Positions 1-8,122 of a DNA stretch of 64,000 bases are shown here, piece after piece. The position numbers and the translations under genes were made by a program. How positions within the stretch are numbered: the stretch's first letter is position 1; the number at the start of each line of letters is the position of its first letter. The notes below the pieces were generated by a model. That model did no database searches and was not told where the DNA came from. It saw only the letters and a list, made by a program, of their open reading frames with translations. Origin of the DNA: Methylobacterium sp. PvR107 (GTDB lineage: Bacteria > Pseudomonadota > Alphaproteobacteria > Rhizobiales > Beijerinckiaceae); NCBI RefSeq assembly GCF_017833295.1, contig NZ_JAFIBW010000001.1:4367501-4431500 (forward strand), read 5' to 3'.

Positions 1-1831
1 GCTGGAACATCCGACCGTTCAGGTCCTGGAACACCTTGGGGTACGTGGCCTCGATCGCCGCACGCACCCGGCCGTAATCGCCGACCCAGGAATCCCAGTC
101 GACGCGCGGATTCGGCGGCAGGGTCGCCTTGGCGATCTCCGCCACGATCCAGGGCTCCGAGCGCACGTGCGGTCCGACCGGGTCTGACACACCCCGGGAG
201 CCGTGAAAGCGCGCAGTCGAATCCTCCATCGAGACCGCCTGCGGGCCGCTCGCCTGCCGGTCGATCTCGATGCGGCCGAGGCAGGGCAGGATGTAGGCCA
301 CCGCCCCGTTCACGAGATGCGAGCGGTTGAGCTTGGTCGAGATCTGGACGGTCAGCCGCTGCCGGAGCCAAGCCGGCTCCATACGGCCGGTATCGGGGAC
401 CGCGCGCAGGAAGTTGCCGCCCAGCCCGATGAAGGCCTGCACGCTGCCGTCGAGGATGCCCTCGCAGGTCTCGACGGTGTTGAGCCCCTTCTCCCGCGGC
501 GGCTCGAAATCGTAGAGCTCCTTGAGCTTGTCGAGGGGTGCCAGTTCCGGTTTCTCGGTGATGCCGACCGTGCGCTGACCCTGCACGTTGGAATGGCCGC
601 GCACGGGGCAGATCCCGGCTCCGGGTTTCCCGATATTTCCGCGCAGGAGCAGCAGGTTGACCAGCATCCGCACGGTTTCGGTGCCCTTGCGGTGCTGCGT
701 GAGACCCATCCCGTAGATGCCGATCACCGCCTTGGCGCGGGCGTAGGCTGCAGCCGCCGCCTCCAAGGCGGCTCGAGTCAGGCCGGAGCGTCGCTCCAGC
801 GCGGCCCAGTCCTGCCCGTCGCAGAAGGCGACGAAATCGTCGAATCCGTGGGTGTGCTCGGCGATGAAGGCGTGATCGAGCACGCCGGTCCGTCCGGCAG
901 CCGACGCCGCCCTGTCCAGGGCGAGCAGCGCCTTGCACAGGCCGGTGATCGCCGCCAGATCCCCGCCCGCCTTCACCTGATGGTACTGGGTCGAGATCTT
1001 CGTGGAGGACCGCGTCAGCATCTCCACCGGCGATTGCGGATTGGTGAAATGCTCCAGCCCGCGCTCGCGCAGCGGGTTGAAGGTGATGATCTGCGCGCCG
1101 CGGCGCCGTGCCTCTTGGAGCGGGTGGAGCATCCGCGGCGCGTTCGAGCCGACATTCTGGCCGAAGAAGAAAATCAGGTCGGTGTCCTCGAAATCCTCGA
1201 GGAGCACCGTGCCCACGGGCGCACCGATCGACTGGGGCAGTGCCACCGAGGTCGGCTCGTGGCACATGTTGGAGGAATCCGGCAGGTTGTTGTTGCCGTA
1301 GAGACGCGCCAGCAGCGCCCACATGTAGCTGGTCTCGAGGGAGGCCCGGCCCGAGGCGTAGAACACGACCGATTTCGGGTCGGCCGCACGCAGGGCCTTC
1401 AGCTCCCGCCCGATCTCCGCCATCGCCTCGGCCCACGAGACGGGGCGGTAGCGATCGGTCTCGGGATCGTAGCGCAGGGGCTGGGTGAGGCGACCCTGCT
1501 CCTCCAGGGCGTAATCGCTCCAGCCGAGCAGCTCGGTGACGGTGTGGGCCGCGAAGAAGTCCGGGGTCGCGCGCCGCCGTGTCTGCTCCCAGGCGGTCGC
1601 CTTGGCGCCGTTCTCGCAATACTCGAAGGCGAGCGGCTTGGCGGGCTTCGCCCAGGCGCAGGACACGCACATGAAACCGTCCGGCTTGTTTTGCTTCAGC
1701 AGCATCGCCGAACCGGTGACCGGCACACCCTCGCGGGTCAGGATCTCGACGAGGGAGCGCGCCGAGCCCCAGCCGCCCGCCGGGCCTTCATAAGGCTCGA
1801 TCCGTACGTCGCCGGTTTCCTGCTCTGCCAT
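1..1831 (-). CDS. FdhF/YdeP-like molybdopterin oxidoreductase alpha subunit (C-terminus outside window)
   Basis: The visible 610 residues match the formate-dehydrogenase-like molybdopterin oxidoreductases of the FdhF/YdeP type (about 760 residues in full). These carry bis-MGD and an Fe-S centre and oxidise formate or a related small substrate. Near residues 52-75 lies the Cys signature CVSCAWAKP followed by EYCENG, characteristic of this family. Further on are the cofactor-binding segments FGQNVGSNAPRM, GIYGMGLTQH and LLLRGNIGKPGAGICPVRGH. The ATG at 1831 is preceded by a strong GGGAGGA ribosome site. The 3' end runs off the left edge, so the MGD-binding C-terminal domain is not visible. Assignment to the family is firm; the substrate is inferred. 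Confidence 0.9.
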   Translation of the reverse strand, partial: MAEQETGDVRIEPYEGPAGGWGSARSLVEILTREGVPVTGSAMLLKQNKPDGFMCVSCAWAKPAKPLAFEYCENGAKATAWEQTRRRATPDFFAAHTVTELLGWSDYALEEQGRLTQPLRYDPETDRYRPVSWAEAMAEIGRELKALRAADPKSVVFYASGRASLETSYMWALLARLYGNNNLPDSSNMCHEPTSVALPQSIGAPVGTVLLEDFEDTDLIFFFGQNVGSNAPRMLHPLQEARRRGAQIITFNPLRERGLEHFTNPQSPVEMLTRSSTKISTQYHQVKAGGDLAAITGLCKALLALDRAASAAGRTGVLDHAFIAEHTHGFDDFVAFCDGQDWAALERRSGLTRAALEAAAAAYARAKAVIGIYGMGLTQHRKGTETVRMLVNLLLLRGNIGKPGAGICPVRGHSNVQGQRTVGITEKPELAPLDKLKELYDFEPPREKGLNTVETCEGILDGSVQAFIGLGGNFLRAVPDTGRMEPAWLRQRLTVQISTKLNRSHLVNGAVAYILPCLGRIEIDRQASGPQAVSMEDSTARFHGSRGVSDPVGPHVRSEPWIVAEIAKATLPPNPRVDWDSWVGDYGRVRAAIEATYPKVFQDLNGRMFQ

Positions 1832-1985
1832 GCCGTCCTCCCATCCGGCACGCTAGTGACCGGACGAGGGGAACGCGCGAGCCAGGAAACGGATCACGGG
1901 CGCGTCACTGCGGCCGGGCCGGCTTTTCTTAGGGATGTGCCGGATCTAACGTCGGCTCGTACACATCAGTACTGAGGAGGACATC

Positions 1986-2159
1986 GTGGCCAGCGTCGAC
2001 GTCGAGATGGTCAAGTGTGCCTGCCAGGACTGCGTCTGCGTGATCCCGGTGGCGAAGGCGGTGTCCCGGGACGGGAAGGCCTGTTGCTGCGACTCGTGCG
2101 CCGACGGGCACACGGATCAGGCCGGCTGCGATCATGCCGGCTGCGCCTGCCACGGCTGA
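1986..2159 (+). CDS. bacterial metallothionein (SmtA/BmtA family)
   Basis: A 57-residue protein with 11 Cys and 3 His that should chelate Zn, Cd or Cu in the cytoplasm. It has the SmtA layout: an N-terminal KCACQDCVC block, a short linker, then CCCDSCADGH and a C-terminal GCDHAGCACHG. These correspond closely to the metal-binding blocks of cyanobacterial SmtA. The start is a GTG at 1986, 5 nt after a GAGGAGG ribosome site at 1974-1980. It is divergent from the oxidoreductase gene to its left. No SmtB-type repressor gene is adjacent, so regulation is unknown. Confidence 0.92.
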   Translation: MASVDVEMVKCACQDCVCVIPVAKAVSRDGKACCCDSCADGHTDQAGCDHAGCACHG

Positions 2160-2206
2160 GACCGATCAGGCGCCCAGACCGCCCGGCGGGAGCGCCGAGC
2201 GCCGCG

Positions 2207-2494
2207 TCAGGAGACGGCCGTCAGCTTGTCGGCCATGGACTGGTCCTTGTCCCGGCGCGTGGAGAAGATCAGCGTGAAGAAGGTCCGCTGGACGCCGAGT
2301 TCCGCAAGCTTCGCCTCGCACCGCTCCGCCAGCGCGCAGATCTCCGAGAGCTCCCCCTCAATGTTGGTGCCGTTCGGATGCATCGTGGCGGTCAGGCCGC
2401 TCGACTCGATGATGGTCTTGATGGCGCGGACATAGGGCGAGACCGACGGGCCGACGCCCATCGGCACGATGCAGAGGTCGGCCGAAACCTTCAT
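2207..2494 (-). CDS. thiamine-binding / MTH1187 (DUF77) family protein
   Basis: A 95-residue protein of the MTH1187/YkoF-like family (DUF77): a small ferredoxin-like fold often reported to bind thiamine or related ligands. Typical features are the N-terminal MKVSADLCIVPMG strand with PMGVGPSVSPYV, then GLTATMHPNGTNIEGEL and the ending FSTRRDKDQSMADK. The ATG at 2494 gives the usual family length; an in-frame GTG at 2524 would add ten residues with no better ribosome site. It lies just downstream of the tRNA-Gly gene on the same strand. The physiological ligand cannot be read from sequence. Confidence 0.82.
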   Translation of the reverse strand: MKVSADLCIVPMGVGPSVSPYVRAIKTIIESSGLTATMHPNGTNIEGELSEICALAERCEAKLAELGVQRTFFTLIFSTRRDKDQSMADKLTAVS

Positions 2495-2555
2495 GATGTG
2501 TGCCTGATCCGGAAGAGGCGCCACCCGGCGCGGCGACCGCGGCCGGTGCGCGGGC

Positions 2556-2629
2556 TGGAGCGGGTACCGGGAATCGAACCCGGGTATTCAGCTTGGAAGG
2601 CTGCTGCTCTACCATTGAGCTACACCCGC
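2556..2629 (-). tRNA. tRNA-Gly (anticodon TCC), CCA encoded
   Basis: The reverse complement folds as a standard cloverleaf. The acceptor strands GCGGGTG and TACCCGC pair with one G-T wobble. The D arm contains AGCTCAATGGTAGAGC, the anticodon stem is CAGC/GCTG around loop CTTCCAA (anticodon TCC), and the T arm contains GGTTCGATTCC. The discriminator base is followed by an encoded CCA at 2556-2558. The anticodon reads GGA and GGG glycine codons. Confidence 0.97.
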
Positions 2630-2674
2630 GCGGGCGGATCGTTAGCACGCCGCCTCGCATATGAGAAGGTGGCC

Positions 2675-3517
2675 TCAGCCGAGTCCGAGCGCGGCGCGAG
2701 CCTCGGCGGGCGTCGCCACACGGCGGCCGTGCCGAGCCACGGCGTCGGCGGCCAGACCGACCAGCTCGGCATTGCTCGCGGCCAGACGGTCCTTCGTCAC
2801 CCGGATATTATCCTCGAGTCCCGTGCGTACCGCGTCGGCGCCGCGCGCTAGCGCCCAGTCCATGACCGTCGCCTGATTGCGGCCGATCCCGGCGGCGGTC
2901 CAGGTCGCCTCCGGCAGGATCCGTCTTGTCTCGGCGAGCAGGATGTCGAGCAGGTGCTCTTCGGCCGGCATGGCGTTCTGGACGCCCATCACGAACTGCA
3001 CGTGCGGGCGCGCGTCGATCAGGCCCGTCTCCACCAGCCGCTTGGCGCCGTGCAGGTGCGAGAGGTCGAAGATCTCGATTTCGGGGCGGACGCCGTAATT
3101 CTTCATCTGGCTGGCGAGGTCGGTCACGAGGCTCGCGGAATTCTCGTAGACGATGGTCGGGAAGTTCACCGAGCCCGTGGACAGGGATGCCATGTCGGGC
3201 CGGTGCTTGAGCGATAGGCCGCGGGCAGCCGGATCGCGCCCGCGCCCGCCCGTGGAGAACTGCACGATCATCCCAGGGCAGTGCTGGCGCAGCCCCTCTT
3301 GCACGGCGGCGAACTTGTCCGGGTCGGAGGAGGGCGACTCGTCGTCGTTGCGCACGTGGATGTGGCAGAGCGTGGCCCCCGCCTCGAAGGCCCGGTGCGT
3401 CGACTCGATCTGCTCAGCGACCGTCACCGGAACGGCCGGATTGTCCGACTTGCGCGGCACGGAGCCGGTGATCGCCACCGCGATCACTACGGGCGCCTCG
3501 CTCCGGGATCCTGCCAT
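2675..3517 (-). CDS. beta-keto acid cleavage enzyme (BKACE, DUF849)
   Basis: A 280-residue TIM-barrel protein of the BKACE family, Zn-dependent enzymes that condense a beta-keto acid with acetyl-CoA and release acetoacetate plus a new CoA ester. The founding member is the 3-keto-5-aminohexanoate cleavage enzyme of lysine fermentation. Diagnostic segments are [15 protein letters not shown] at the N-terminus, the metal-binding CHIHVRND near residue 51, [11 protein letters not shown], and [16 protein letters not shown]. The gene is divergent from aroQ and has no catabolic neighbours, so its substrate is unknown. Confidence 0.87.
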   Translation of the reverse strand: MAGSRSEAPVVIAVAITGSVPRKSDNPAVPVTVAEQIESTHRAFEAGATLCHIHVRNDDESPSSDPDKFAAVQEGLRQHCPGMIVQFSTGGRGRDPAARGLSLKHRPDMASLSTGSVNFPTIVYENSASLVTDLASQMKNYGVRPEIEIFDLSHLHGAKRLVETGLIDARPHVQFVMGVQNAMPAEEHLLDILLAETRRILPEATWTAAGIGRNQATVMDWALARGADAVRTGLEDNIRVTKDRLAASNAELVGLAADAVARHGRRVATPAEARAALGLG

Positions 3518-3692
3518 CCGCCTGTCCTCCCTGCCTCATCGGGTTTCGCGAACCGGGATAGCGCCGTCGATCCCGGATCTGAACCGCCCGGCGCGGGCTG
3601 CAGGTCCGAGTGCGGGACATCTCCGGCCCGATGACAAGCCGGACTTGTGTCTTGCGGGCGCTTGCCGCACCTCTCGGGCCGCGAGGCACACG

Positions 3693-4142
3693 ATGAACGA
3701 CACGATCCTGGTCCTGAACGGTCCAAACTTGAATCTGCTGGGCAAGCGCCAGCCGGAGGTCTACGGCCGCGCGACGCTGGCCGACGTCGAGGCCCTGTGC
3801 CGCGAGACCGCCGCGGGCTTCGGCCTCGCGGTCGAGTGCCGCCAGAGCAACGCCGAGCACGTGCTGATCGACGCGATCCATGAATTCCGCGTCGGCTCCG
3901 CCGGTATCGTCATCAACGCCGGCGCCTACACTCACACCTCGGTCGCCATCCTCGACGCGCTCAACACCTGCGAGGTGCCGGTGATCGAGTGCCACATCTC
4001 GAACGTCCACCGGCGCGAGGCTTTCCGCCACCATTCCTACATCTCGCTGGCGGCGACGGCCGTGCTGGCCGGGTTCGGGACGCACGGCTACGCTCTGGCG
4101 ATCCGGCACCTCGCGCATCTGCGGGCCGGCAACACTGCGTGA
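3693..4142 (+). CDS. aroQ: type II 3-dehydroquinate dehydratase
   Basis: A 149-residue type II dehydroquinase that converts 3-dehydroquinate to 3-dehydroshikimate in the shikimate pathway. It shows [18 protein letters not shown] with catalytic Tyr24, the [14 protein letters not shown] segment, the [16 protein letters not shown] loop, and [18 protein letters not shown] with the catalytic His. Length matches the family. The ATG at 3693 begins exactly at the conserved N-terminus, so a longer upstream reading frame was not used. In many alphaproteobacteria aroQ sits before accB-accC; here pyrE follows 141 bp downstream. Confidence 0.96.
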   Translation: MNDTILVLNGPNLNLLGKRQPEVYGRATLADVEALCRETAAGFGLAVECRQSNAEHVLIDAIHEFRVGSAGIVINAGAYTHTSVAILDALNTCEVPVIECHISNVHRREAFRHHSYISLAATAVLAGFGTHGYALAIRHLAHLRAGNTA

Positions 4143-4283
4143 AGCGCGGATAGCGGCGCGATCAGGGTTGACGCTGGCGGAGACAGGGCGGAGGAGGGCG
4201 GTCAGGCCCTTATTCAACGCGTTCTCTCCGGCCGGACTGGTCTTCAAACCCCGGAGAGCAACCAAGCGGAGCGCGCACGCCGC

Positions 4284-4985
4284 ATGACCAGCCCCTTTCT
4301 GCCCCTCGACCGGCAAGTGATCGCCCGCGAAGCGGCCAAGATGTTCCTCGAGATCGGCGCGGTGCTCTTCTACAAGGACGAGCCGTTCAAGTTCACCTCC
4401 GGCTGGGCGAGCCCGGTCTACACCGACAGCCGGAAGATCATCTCGTTCCCGCGCCTGCGCACGACGCTGATGGATTTCGCCACCGCCACGATCGTGCGCG
4501 AGATCGGCTACGAGAAGCTGACCCACATCGCGGGCGGCGAGACCGCCGGAATCCCCTTCGCCGCCTGGATCGCTGACCGGATGATGCTGCCGATGCAGTA
4601 CATCCGGAAGAAGCCCAAAGGCTTCGGCCGCAATGCCCAGATCGAGGGCGAGATCGTCGAGGGCGCCCGGACGCTGCTGGTCGAGGATCTCGCGACCGAC
4701 GGCCGCAGCAAGGTCAATTTCTGCAAGGCCCTGCGCGAGTCCGGCGCCCAGGTCGATCACTGCTTCGTGCTGTTCTACTATGACATCTTCCCCGACAGCG
4801 CCGCGCTGATGGAGGAGATCGGCATCAAGCTCCACTACCTCACCACGTGGTGGGACGTGCTGGCGGTGGCCAAGGAGATGGGCACCTTCGACCCGAAGAC
4901 GCTGGCCGAGGTCGAGAGCTTCCTCAACGCGCCGGCCGCTTGGTCCGCCGCCCATGGCGGCATCTCCGCCTTCGGCCAGTCCTGA
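4284..4985 (+). CDS. pyrE: orotate phosphoribosyltransferase
   Basis: A 233-residue OPRT that transfers ribose-5-phosphate from PRPP to orotate to make OMP in de novo pyrimidine synthesis. It has [18 protein letters not shown] (orotate and PRPP loop region) and the PRPP-binding segment [13 protein letters not shown] near residue 130. The latter replaces the classical VEDVxTTGGS form and fits the longer alphaproteobacterial OPRT subtype as recalled from family knowledge. The next gene, pyrC, starts 13 bp downstream, so the two pyrimidine genes are likely cotranscribed. Confidence 0.95.
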   Translation: MTSPFLPLDRQVIAREAAKMFLEIGAVLFYKDEPFKFTSGWASPVYTDSRKIISFPRLRTTLMDFATATIVREIGYEKLTHIAGGETAGIPFAAWIADRMMLPMQYIRKKPKGFGRNAQIEGEIVEGARTLLVEDLATDGRSKVNFCKALRESGAQVDHCFVLFYYDIFPDSAALMEEIGIKLHYLTTWWDVLAVAKEMGTFDPKTLAEVESFLNAPAAWSAAHGGISAFGQS

Positions 4986-4998
4986 GGGGCATCCCGCG

Positions 4999-6078
4999 AT
5001 GAGCGTCGCCGACCTGTTCCCCGCCGAGCGCCAGGACGCGAAGACGGCCGACCGGATCACGATCCGGCGGCCGGACGACTGGCACATCCACCTGCGCGAC
5101 GGCGCGATGCTGAAGGCGGTGCTGCCCTACACCGTGGCGCAGTTCGCCCGGGGCATCATCATGCCGAACCTCGTGCCGCCGGTGACCACGGTCGCGGCGG
5201 CGCAGGCCTATCGCGAGCGCATCCTCGCCGCGCTGCCCGAGGGCCAGGACTTCACGCCGCTGATGACCTGCTACCTGCGGGACGACACCGATCCGGACGA
5301 GATCGAGCGCGGTTTCACCGACAAGGTCTGGGTCGCCGCCAAGCTCTATCCGGCGGGCGCGACCACGAACTCGCACGCGGGCGTCACCGACCTCAACGGG
5401 ATCGCGCCCGTGCTGGAGCGCATGGAGCGGATCGGCATGCCGCTGCTGATCCACGGCGAGGCGACCGACCCGGAGATCGACATCTTCGACCGCGAGGCGG
5501 TCTTCATGGAGGGCAGCCTGATCCCGCTGCTCGGCCGCCACCAGGGGCTGAAAGTCACCGTGGAGCACGCCACCACGGCGGAGATCCTCGACGTGGTCCG
5601 GGAGCACCGCAGCCGCTGCGCGGCGACGATCACGCCGCACCACCTGGTGATCAACCGCACCCACATCTTCCAGGGGGGCCTGCGCCCGCACCTGTACTGC
5701 CTGCCGGTGGCCAAGCGCGAGCGGCACCGTCTGGCCCTGCGCAAGGCCGCCACCTCCGGCGAGGCCTGCTTCTACCTCGGCACCGACACGGCCCCGCATG
5801 TCCGCGGCGCCAAGGAAGCGGCCTGCGGCTGCGCCGGCGTGTTCTGCGGGCCTTCCGCGCTCCAGACCTACGTGCAGGTCTTCGACGAGGAGGGGGCGCT
5901 GGACCGGTTCGAGGCCTTCGCGTCGCTGAACGGCGCCCGCTTCCACGGGCTGGAGCCGAATACCGGGACCGTCACCCTTGAGCGTCGGGAGAGCCGCATC
6001 GCCGAGGCGGTCACGGTCGACGACACGGCGGTGGTGGTGTTCCGGGGCGAGGAGACGCTGCCTTGGTCGGTGGCGTGA
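4999..6078 (+). CDS. pyrC: dihydroorotase, PyrC type
   Basis: A 359-residue class II (PyrC-type) dihydroorotase that cyclises carbamoyl-aspartate to dihydroorotate. The binuclear Zn site is visible: DDWHIHLRD (His29 and His31), the carboxylated-lysine segment VAAKLYPAGATTNSHAGV, then IHGEATD, VEHATTAEIL and ITPHHL, and the catalytic Asp in FLGTDTAPH. The ATG at 4999 was chosen because it gives the family N-terminus; an ATG at 4954 lies inside pyrE. It is coupled to pyrE with a 13-bp gap. Confidence 0.96.
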   Translation: MSVADLFPAERQDAKTADRITIRRPDDWHIHLRDGAMLKAVLPYTVAQFARGIIMPNLVPPVTTVAAAQAYRERILAALPEGQDFTPLMTCYLRDDTDPDEIERGFTDKVWVAAKLYPAGATTNSHAGVTDLNGIAPVLERMERIGMPLLIHGEATDPEIDIFDREAVFMEGSLIPLLGRHQGLKVTVEHATTAEILDVVREHRSRCAATITPHHLVINRTHIFQGGLRPHLYCLPVAKRERHRLALRKAATSGEACFYLGTDTAPHVRGAKEAACGCAGVFCGPSALQTYVQVFDEEGALDRFEAFASLNGARFHGLEPNTGTVTLERRESRIAEAVTVDDTAVVVFRGEETLPWSVA

Positions 6079-6097
6079 TCATCTAGGGACAGGTCTG

Positions 6098-6205
6098 CGC
6101 ACCGTCATCGCGAGCGCAGCGAAGCGAGCCAGCGTCGCGCGAGGCCGACCGGCGTAGAGCCGCTGGATTGCTACCCTCCGCTCGCAAGGTCGGTCTCCGA
6201 TCTTG
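6098..6205. repeat. REP-like inverted repeat pair downstream of pyrC
   Basis: Two copies of a roughly 30-bp motif face each other. The first, near 6100-6133, contains GTCATCGCGAGCGCAGCGAA. The second, near 6164-6200, is an imperfect reverse complement containing CTGGATTGCTACCCTCCGCT. This matches the widespread extragenic family whose core resembles GTCATTGCGAGCGNAGCGAA. A degenerate third copy is at 23548-23580. Such pairs fold into hairpins and may end or protect the pyrC message; that role is inferred. Confidence 0.65.
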
Positions 6206-6252
6206 CATCGCGGCGTGGTCGGCACAGCCCACCCGATCGAAGGAGCGGTACG

Positions 6253-7698
6253 ATGCAGGACGCGCGACCGGACGGCATCACGGCCATGGGCGCGGTGGAT
6301 CTCGCCGCCGCCATTCGCGGCCGGGTCGTCTCCTGCGCCGAGGTGATGCGCGCCTATCTGGAGAGGATCCACAGGATCAACCCGCAGGTGAACGCCATCG
6401 TGGGCCTGCGGGACGACGCCGCGCTTCTACAGGAGGCGGAGGCCGCGGATGCCGTCCTGGCGCGCGGCGAGGCGGTCGGACCCCTTCACGGCTTCCCCCT
6501 TGCCGTAAAGGATCTCGATCCCGTGCGGGGCCTGCGATTCACGCAGGGCTCGCCGATCTTCGCCGACCGGATCGCCGACACCGACTCGATCATGGTGGCG
6601 CGCCTGCGCGCCGCGGGAGCGATCTTCATCGGCAAGACCAACGTCCCGGAGTTCGGCCTCGGCTCGCACAGCTTCAACCCGGTCTACGGGACCACTGCCA
6701 ACGCTTACGACCTCGAAAAGACCGCAGGCGGGTCGAGCGGCGGCGCCGCGGTGGCGGTGGCCCTACGGCTTCAGCCGGTCGCCGACGGCAGCGACCATGC
6801 CGGCTCCCTGCGAAACCCGCCGGCCTTCAACAACTGCTACGGCCTGCGCCCGGCCTGGGGTCGAATCCCCGCCGAGGCCAAGGACGTGTTCAGCCCCGGC
6901 CTCGGCGTGCTGGGCGCCATCGGCCGCACGCCCGCCGATATCGGCCTGATGCTCTCCGTCCAGGCGGGCTACGATCCGCGCAACCCGAATTCCATCCGCC
7001 AGGACCCTTCCGCCTTCGCGAGCCCGCGCGCCCGAGATTTTCGGGGCACCCGGATCGCGTGGCTCGGCGATTTCGGCGGGCAGATCCCGTTCGATCCCGG
7101 CGTGCTGGACCTCGGACGCGCGGCACTGAGCACCTTCGTCGAGCTCGGCTGCGTCGTCGAGGAGGCCGTGCCCCGCTACGCCATGGAGCAGCTCTGGCAG
7201 GATTGGCTGGTGCTGCGGGCGCTCACCGTCGCGGCGGCTCTGCGCCCGTTCTACGATGAGCCGCGACATCGGTCCCTGCTGAAGCCGGAGGCCGTCTGGG
7301 AGGTTGAGCGCGGGCTGGCGCTCACGGCCGACCAGATCATCGCTGCCCTGGAGGGGCGCACGCGCTGGTACGAGACCCTGCGCCGGTTCATGGCGACCTA
7401 CGACTACCTGGTGATGCCGACGGCGCAGGTCTTCCCGTTCGACAAGGCTCTGCGCTGGCCCGAGACAGTGGGCGGGCGCCGGATGGACACCTATCACCGC
7501 TGGATGCAGACCGTGATCCCGGTGACCATGGCGGGCCTGCCGTCCCTCGACGTGCCCGCCGGGTTCGGAGAGGCCGGGTTGCCCACCGGCATCCAGATCG
7601 TAGGTCCCAACCACGGCGAACTGGCCTGCCTGCAACTCGGCACAGCCTACGACGCGGCGAGCAACTGGGTCCGCCGCTACCCGCCGCCGCTGCAGTGA
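6253..7698 (+). CDS. amidase signature family hydrolase
   Basis: A 481-residue amidase-signature enzyme that hydrolyses an amide with a Ser-cisSer-Lys triad. The catalytic Lys is in PLAVKD (near residue 90), the Gly/Ser-rich stretch is AGGSSGGAAVAVA, and the nucleophile Ser is in DGSDHAGSLRNPP. That last segment differs from the commoner GSDTGGSIR form and fits AmiD-like amidases. A ribosome site (GAAGGAG) precedes the ATG. It stands alone between the pyrC repeat and the ilv leader, so the substrate cannot be inferred from context. Confidence 0.88.
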   Translation: MQDARPDGITAMGAVDLAAAIRGRVVSCAEVMRAYLERIHRINPQVNAIVGLRDDAALLQEAEAADAVLARGEAVGPLHGFPLAVKDLDPVRGLRFTQGSPIFADRIADTDSIMVARLRAAGAIFIGKTNVPEFGLGSHSFNPVYGTTANAYDLEKTAGGSSGGAAVAVALRLQPVADGSDHAGSLRNPPAFNNCYGLRPAWGRIPAEAKDVFSPGLGVLGAIGRTPADIGLMLSVQAGYDPRNPNSIRQDPSAFASPRARDFRGTRIAWLGDFGGQIPFDPGVLDLGRAALSTFVELGCVVEEAVPRYAMEQLWQDWLVLRALTVAAALRPFYDEPRHRSLLKPEAVWEVERGLALTADQIIAALEGRTRWYETLRRFMATYDYLVMPTAQVFPFDKALRWPETVGGRRMDTYHRWMQTVIPVTMAGLPSLDVPAGFGEAGLPTGIQIVGPNHGELACLQLGTAYDAASNWVRRYPPPLQ

Positions 7699-7743
7699 GG
7701 GTGCGGACGCGGCTCGAAACACCGAAACGGCACACCGGAACCG

Positions 7744-7772
7744 TTGACCCGCTCCGCGCTCTCCGCTAAGAG
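7744..7772 (+). promoter_or_regulatory. candidate sigma-70 promoter of the ilvIH leader
   Basis: TTGACC at 7744-7749 is followed after about 16-17 bp by CTAAGA/TAAGAG at 7766-7772, roughly 78 bp ahead of the leader-peptide ATG. Only the -35 box is close to consensus, so this is a weak call. Confidence 0.35.
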
Positions 7773-7849
7773 GCCCGACGCTTTACGCGCGACCCGTTGC
7801 AATCCATGCTGGATTGGTCGGCCACCGCGAGGCAAGTTCGGATATCCGA

Positions 7850-7900
7850 TGACCACGATCCTTATTGTAGCGGTAGCGTCACCGACGGGGCGGCCCTGAG
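7850..7900 (+). CDS. ilv leader peptide (16 residues)
   Basis: A short frame encodes MTTILIVAVASPTGRP and stops at 7898-7900. Ile, Leu, Ile, Val and Val sit in a run early in the peptide, as expected of a branched-chain amino acid attenuation peptide. The stop codon lies inside the first hairpin (7891-7911), and a terminator hairpin follows at 7932-7954. The real acetolactate synthase gene starts 222 bp after the leader stop. Family knowledge: leader-peptide attenuation of acetolactate synthase genes is known in enterobacteria and predicted in other proteobacteria. No clear ribosome site is visible, which lowers confidence slightly. Confidence 0.75.
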
Positions 7901-7911
7901 CTAGGGCCGCG
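7891..7911 (+). promoter_or_regulatory. attenuator segment 1:2 hairpin overlapping the leader stop
   Basis: A perfect 8-bp stem GCGGCCCT (7891-7898) / AGGGCCGC (7904-7911) has a 5-nt loop that overlaps the leader stop codon. The downstream strand contains AGGGCC (7904-7909), which can also pair with GGCCCT (7944-7949), the 3' arm of the terminator. This gives two exclusive folds: 1:2 plus terminator, or an antiterminator when a ribosome stalls in the leader. Confidence 0.65.
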
Positions 7912-7931
7912 GTCCGAGCGGTGGCGCATGC

Positions 7932-7954
7932 AGGGTCCCTCGGGGCCCTTTTTT
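7932..7954 (+). terminator. attenuator terminator upstream of ilvI
   Basis: AGGGTCC (7932-7938) pairs with GGGCCCT (7943-7949) with one G-T pair around a CTCG tetraloop, followed by T7949-T7954. This is a canonical intrinsic terminator placed between a branched-chain leader peptide and the acetolactate synthase gene. Its 3' arm is complementary to 7904-7909. Confidence 0.75.
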
Positions 7955-8122
7955 GTTGCCCGCGTCAGGGCAGCATGGGATCGGCGCAGACAGGATATCG
8001 AAGCGAAGGGCACGTTCGGGCGAGGCGGTGACCGCCCCGCCAGACGAGGGTGCGGTGAGAGACGACGGGGCAGGGCGGCGGTCGTGGATCGCCGTGGCTC
8101 CGGAGAGCGCGAGGAGACGAGC

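Noticed and set aside
203..1975. A 590-codon open frame on the plus strand across the molybdopterin oxidoreductase gene
   Set aside because: The minus strand encodes a clear enzyme with cofactor motifs; the plus-strand product is Arg/Gly/Leu-rich, without motifs, typical of antisense open frames in high-GC DNA.
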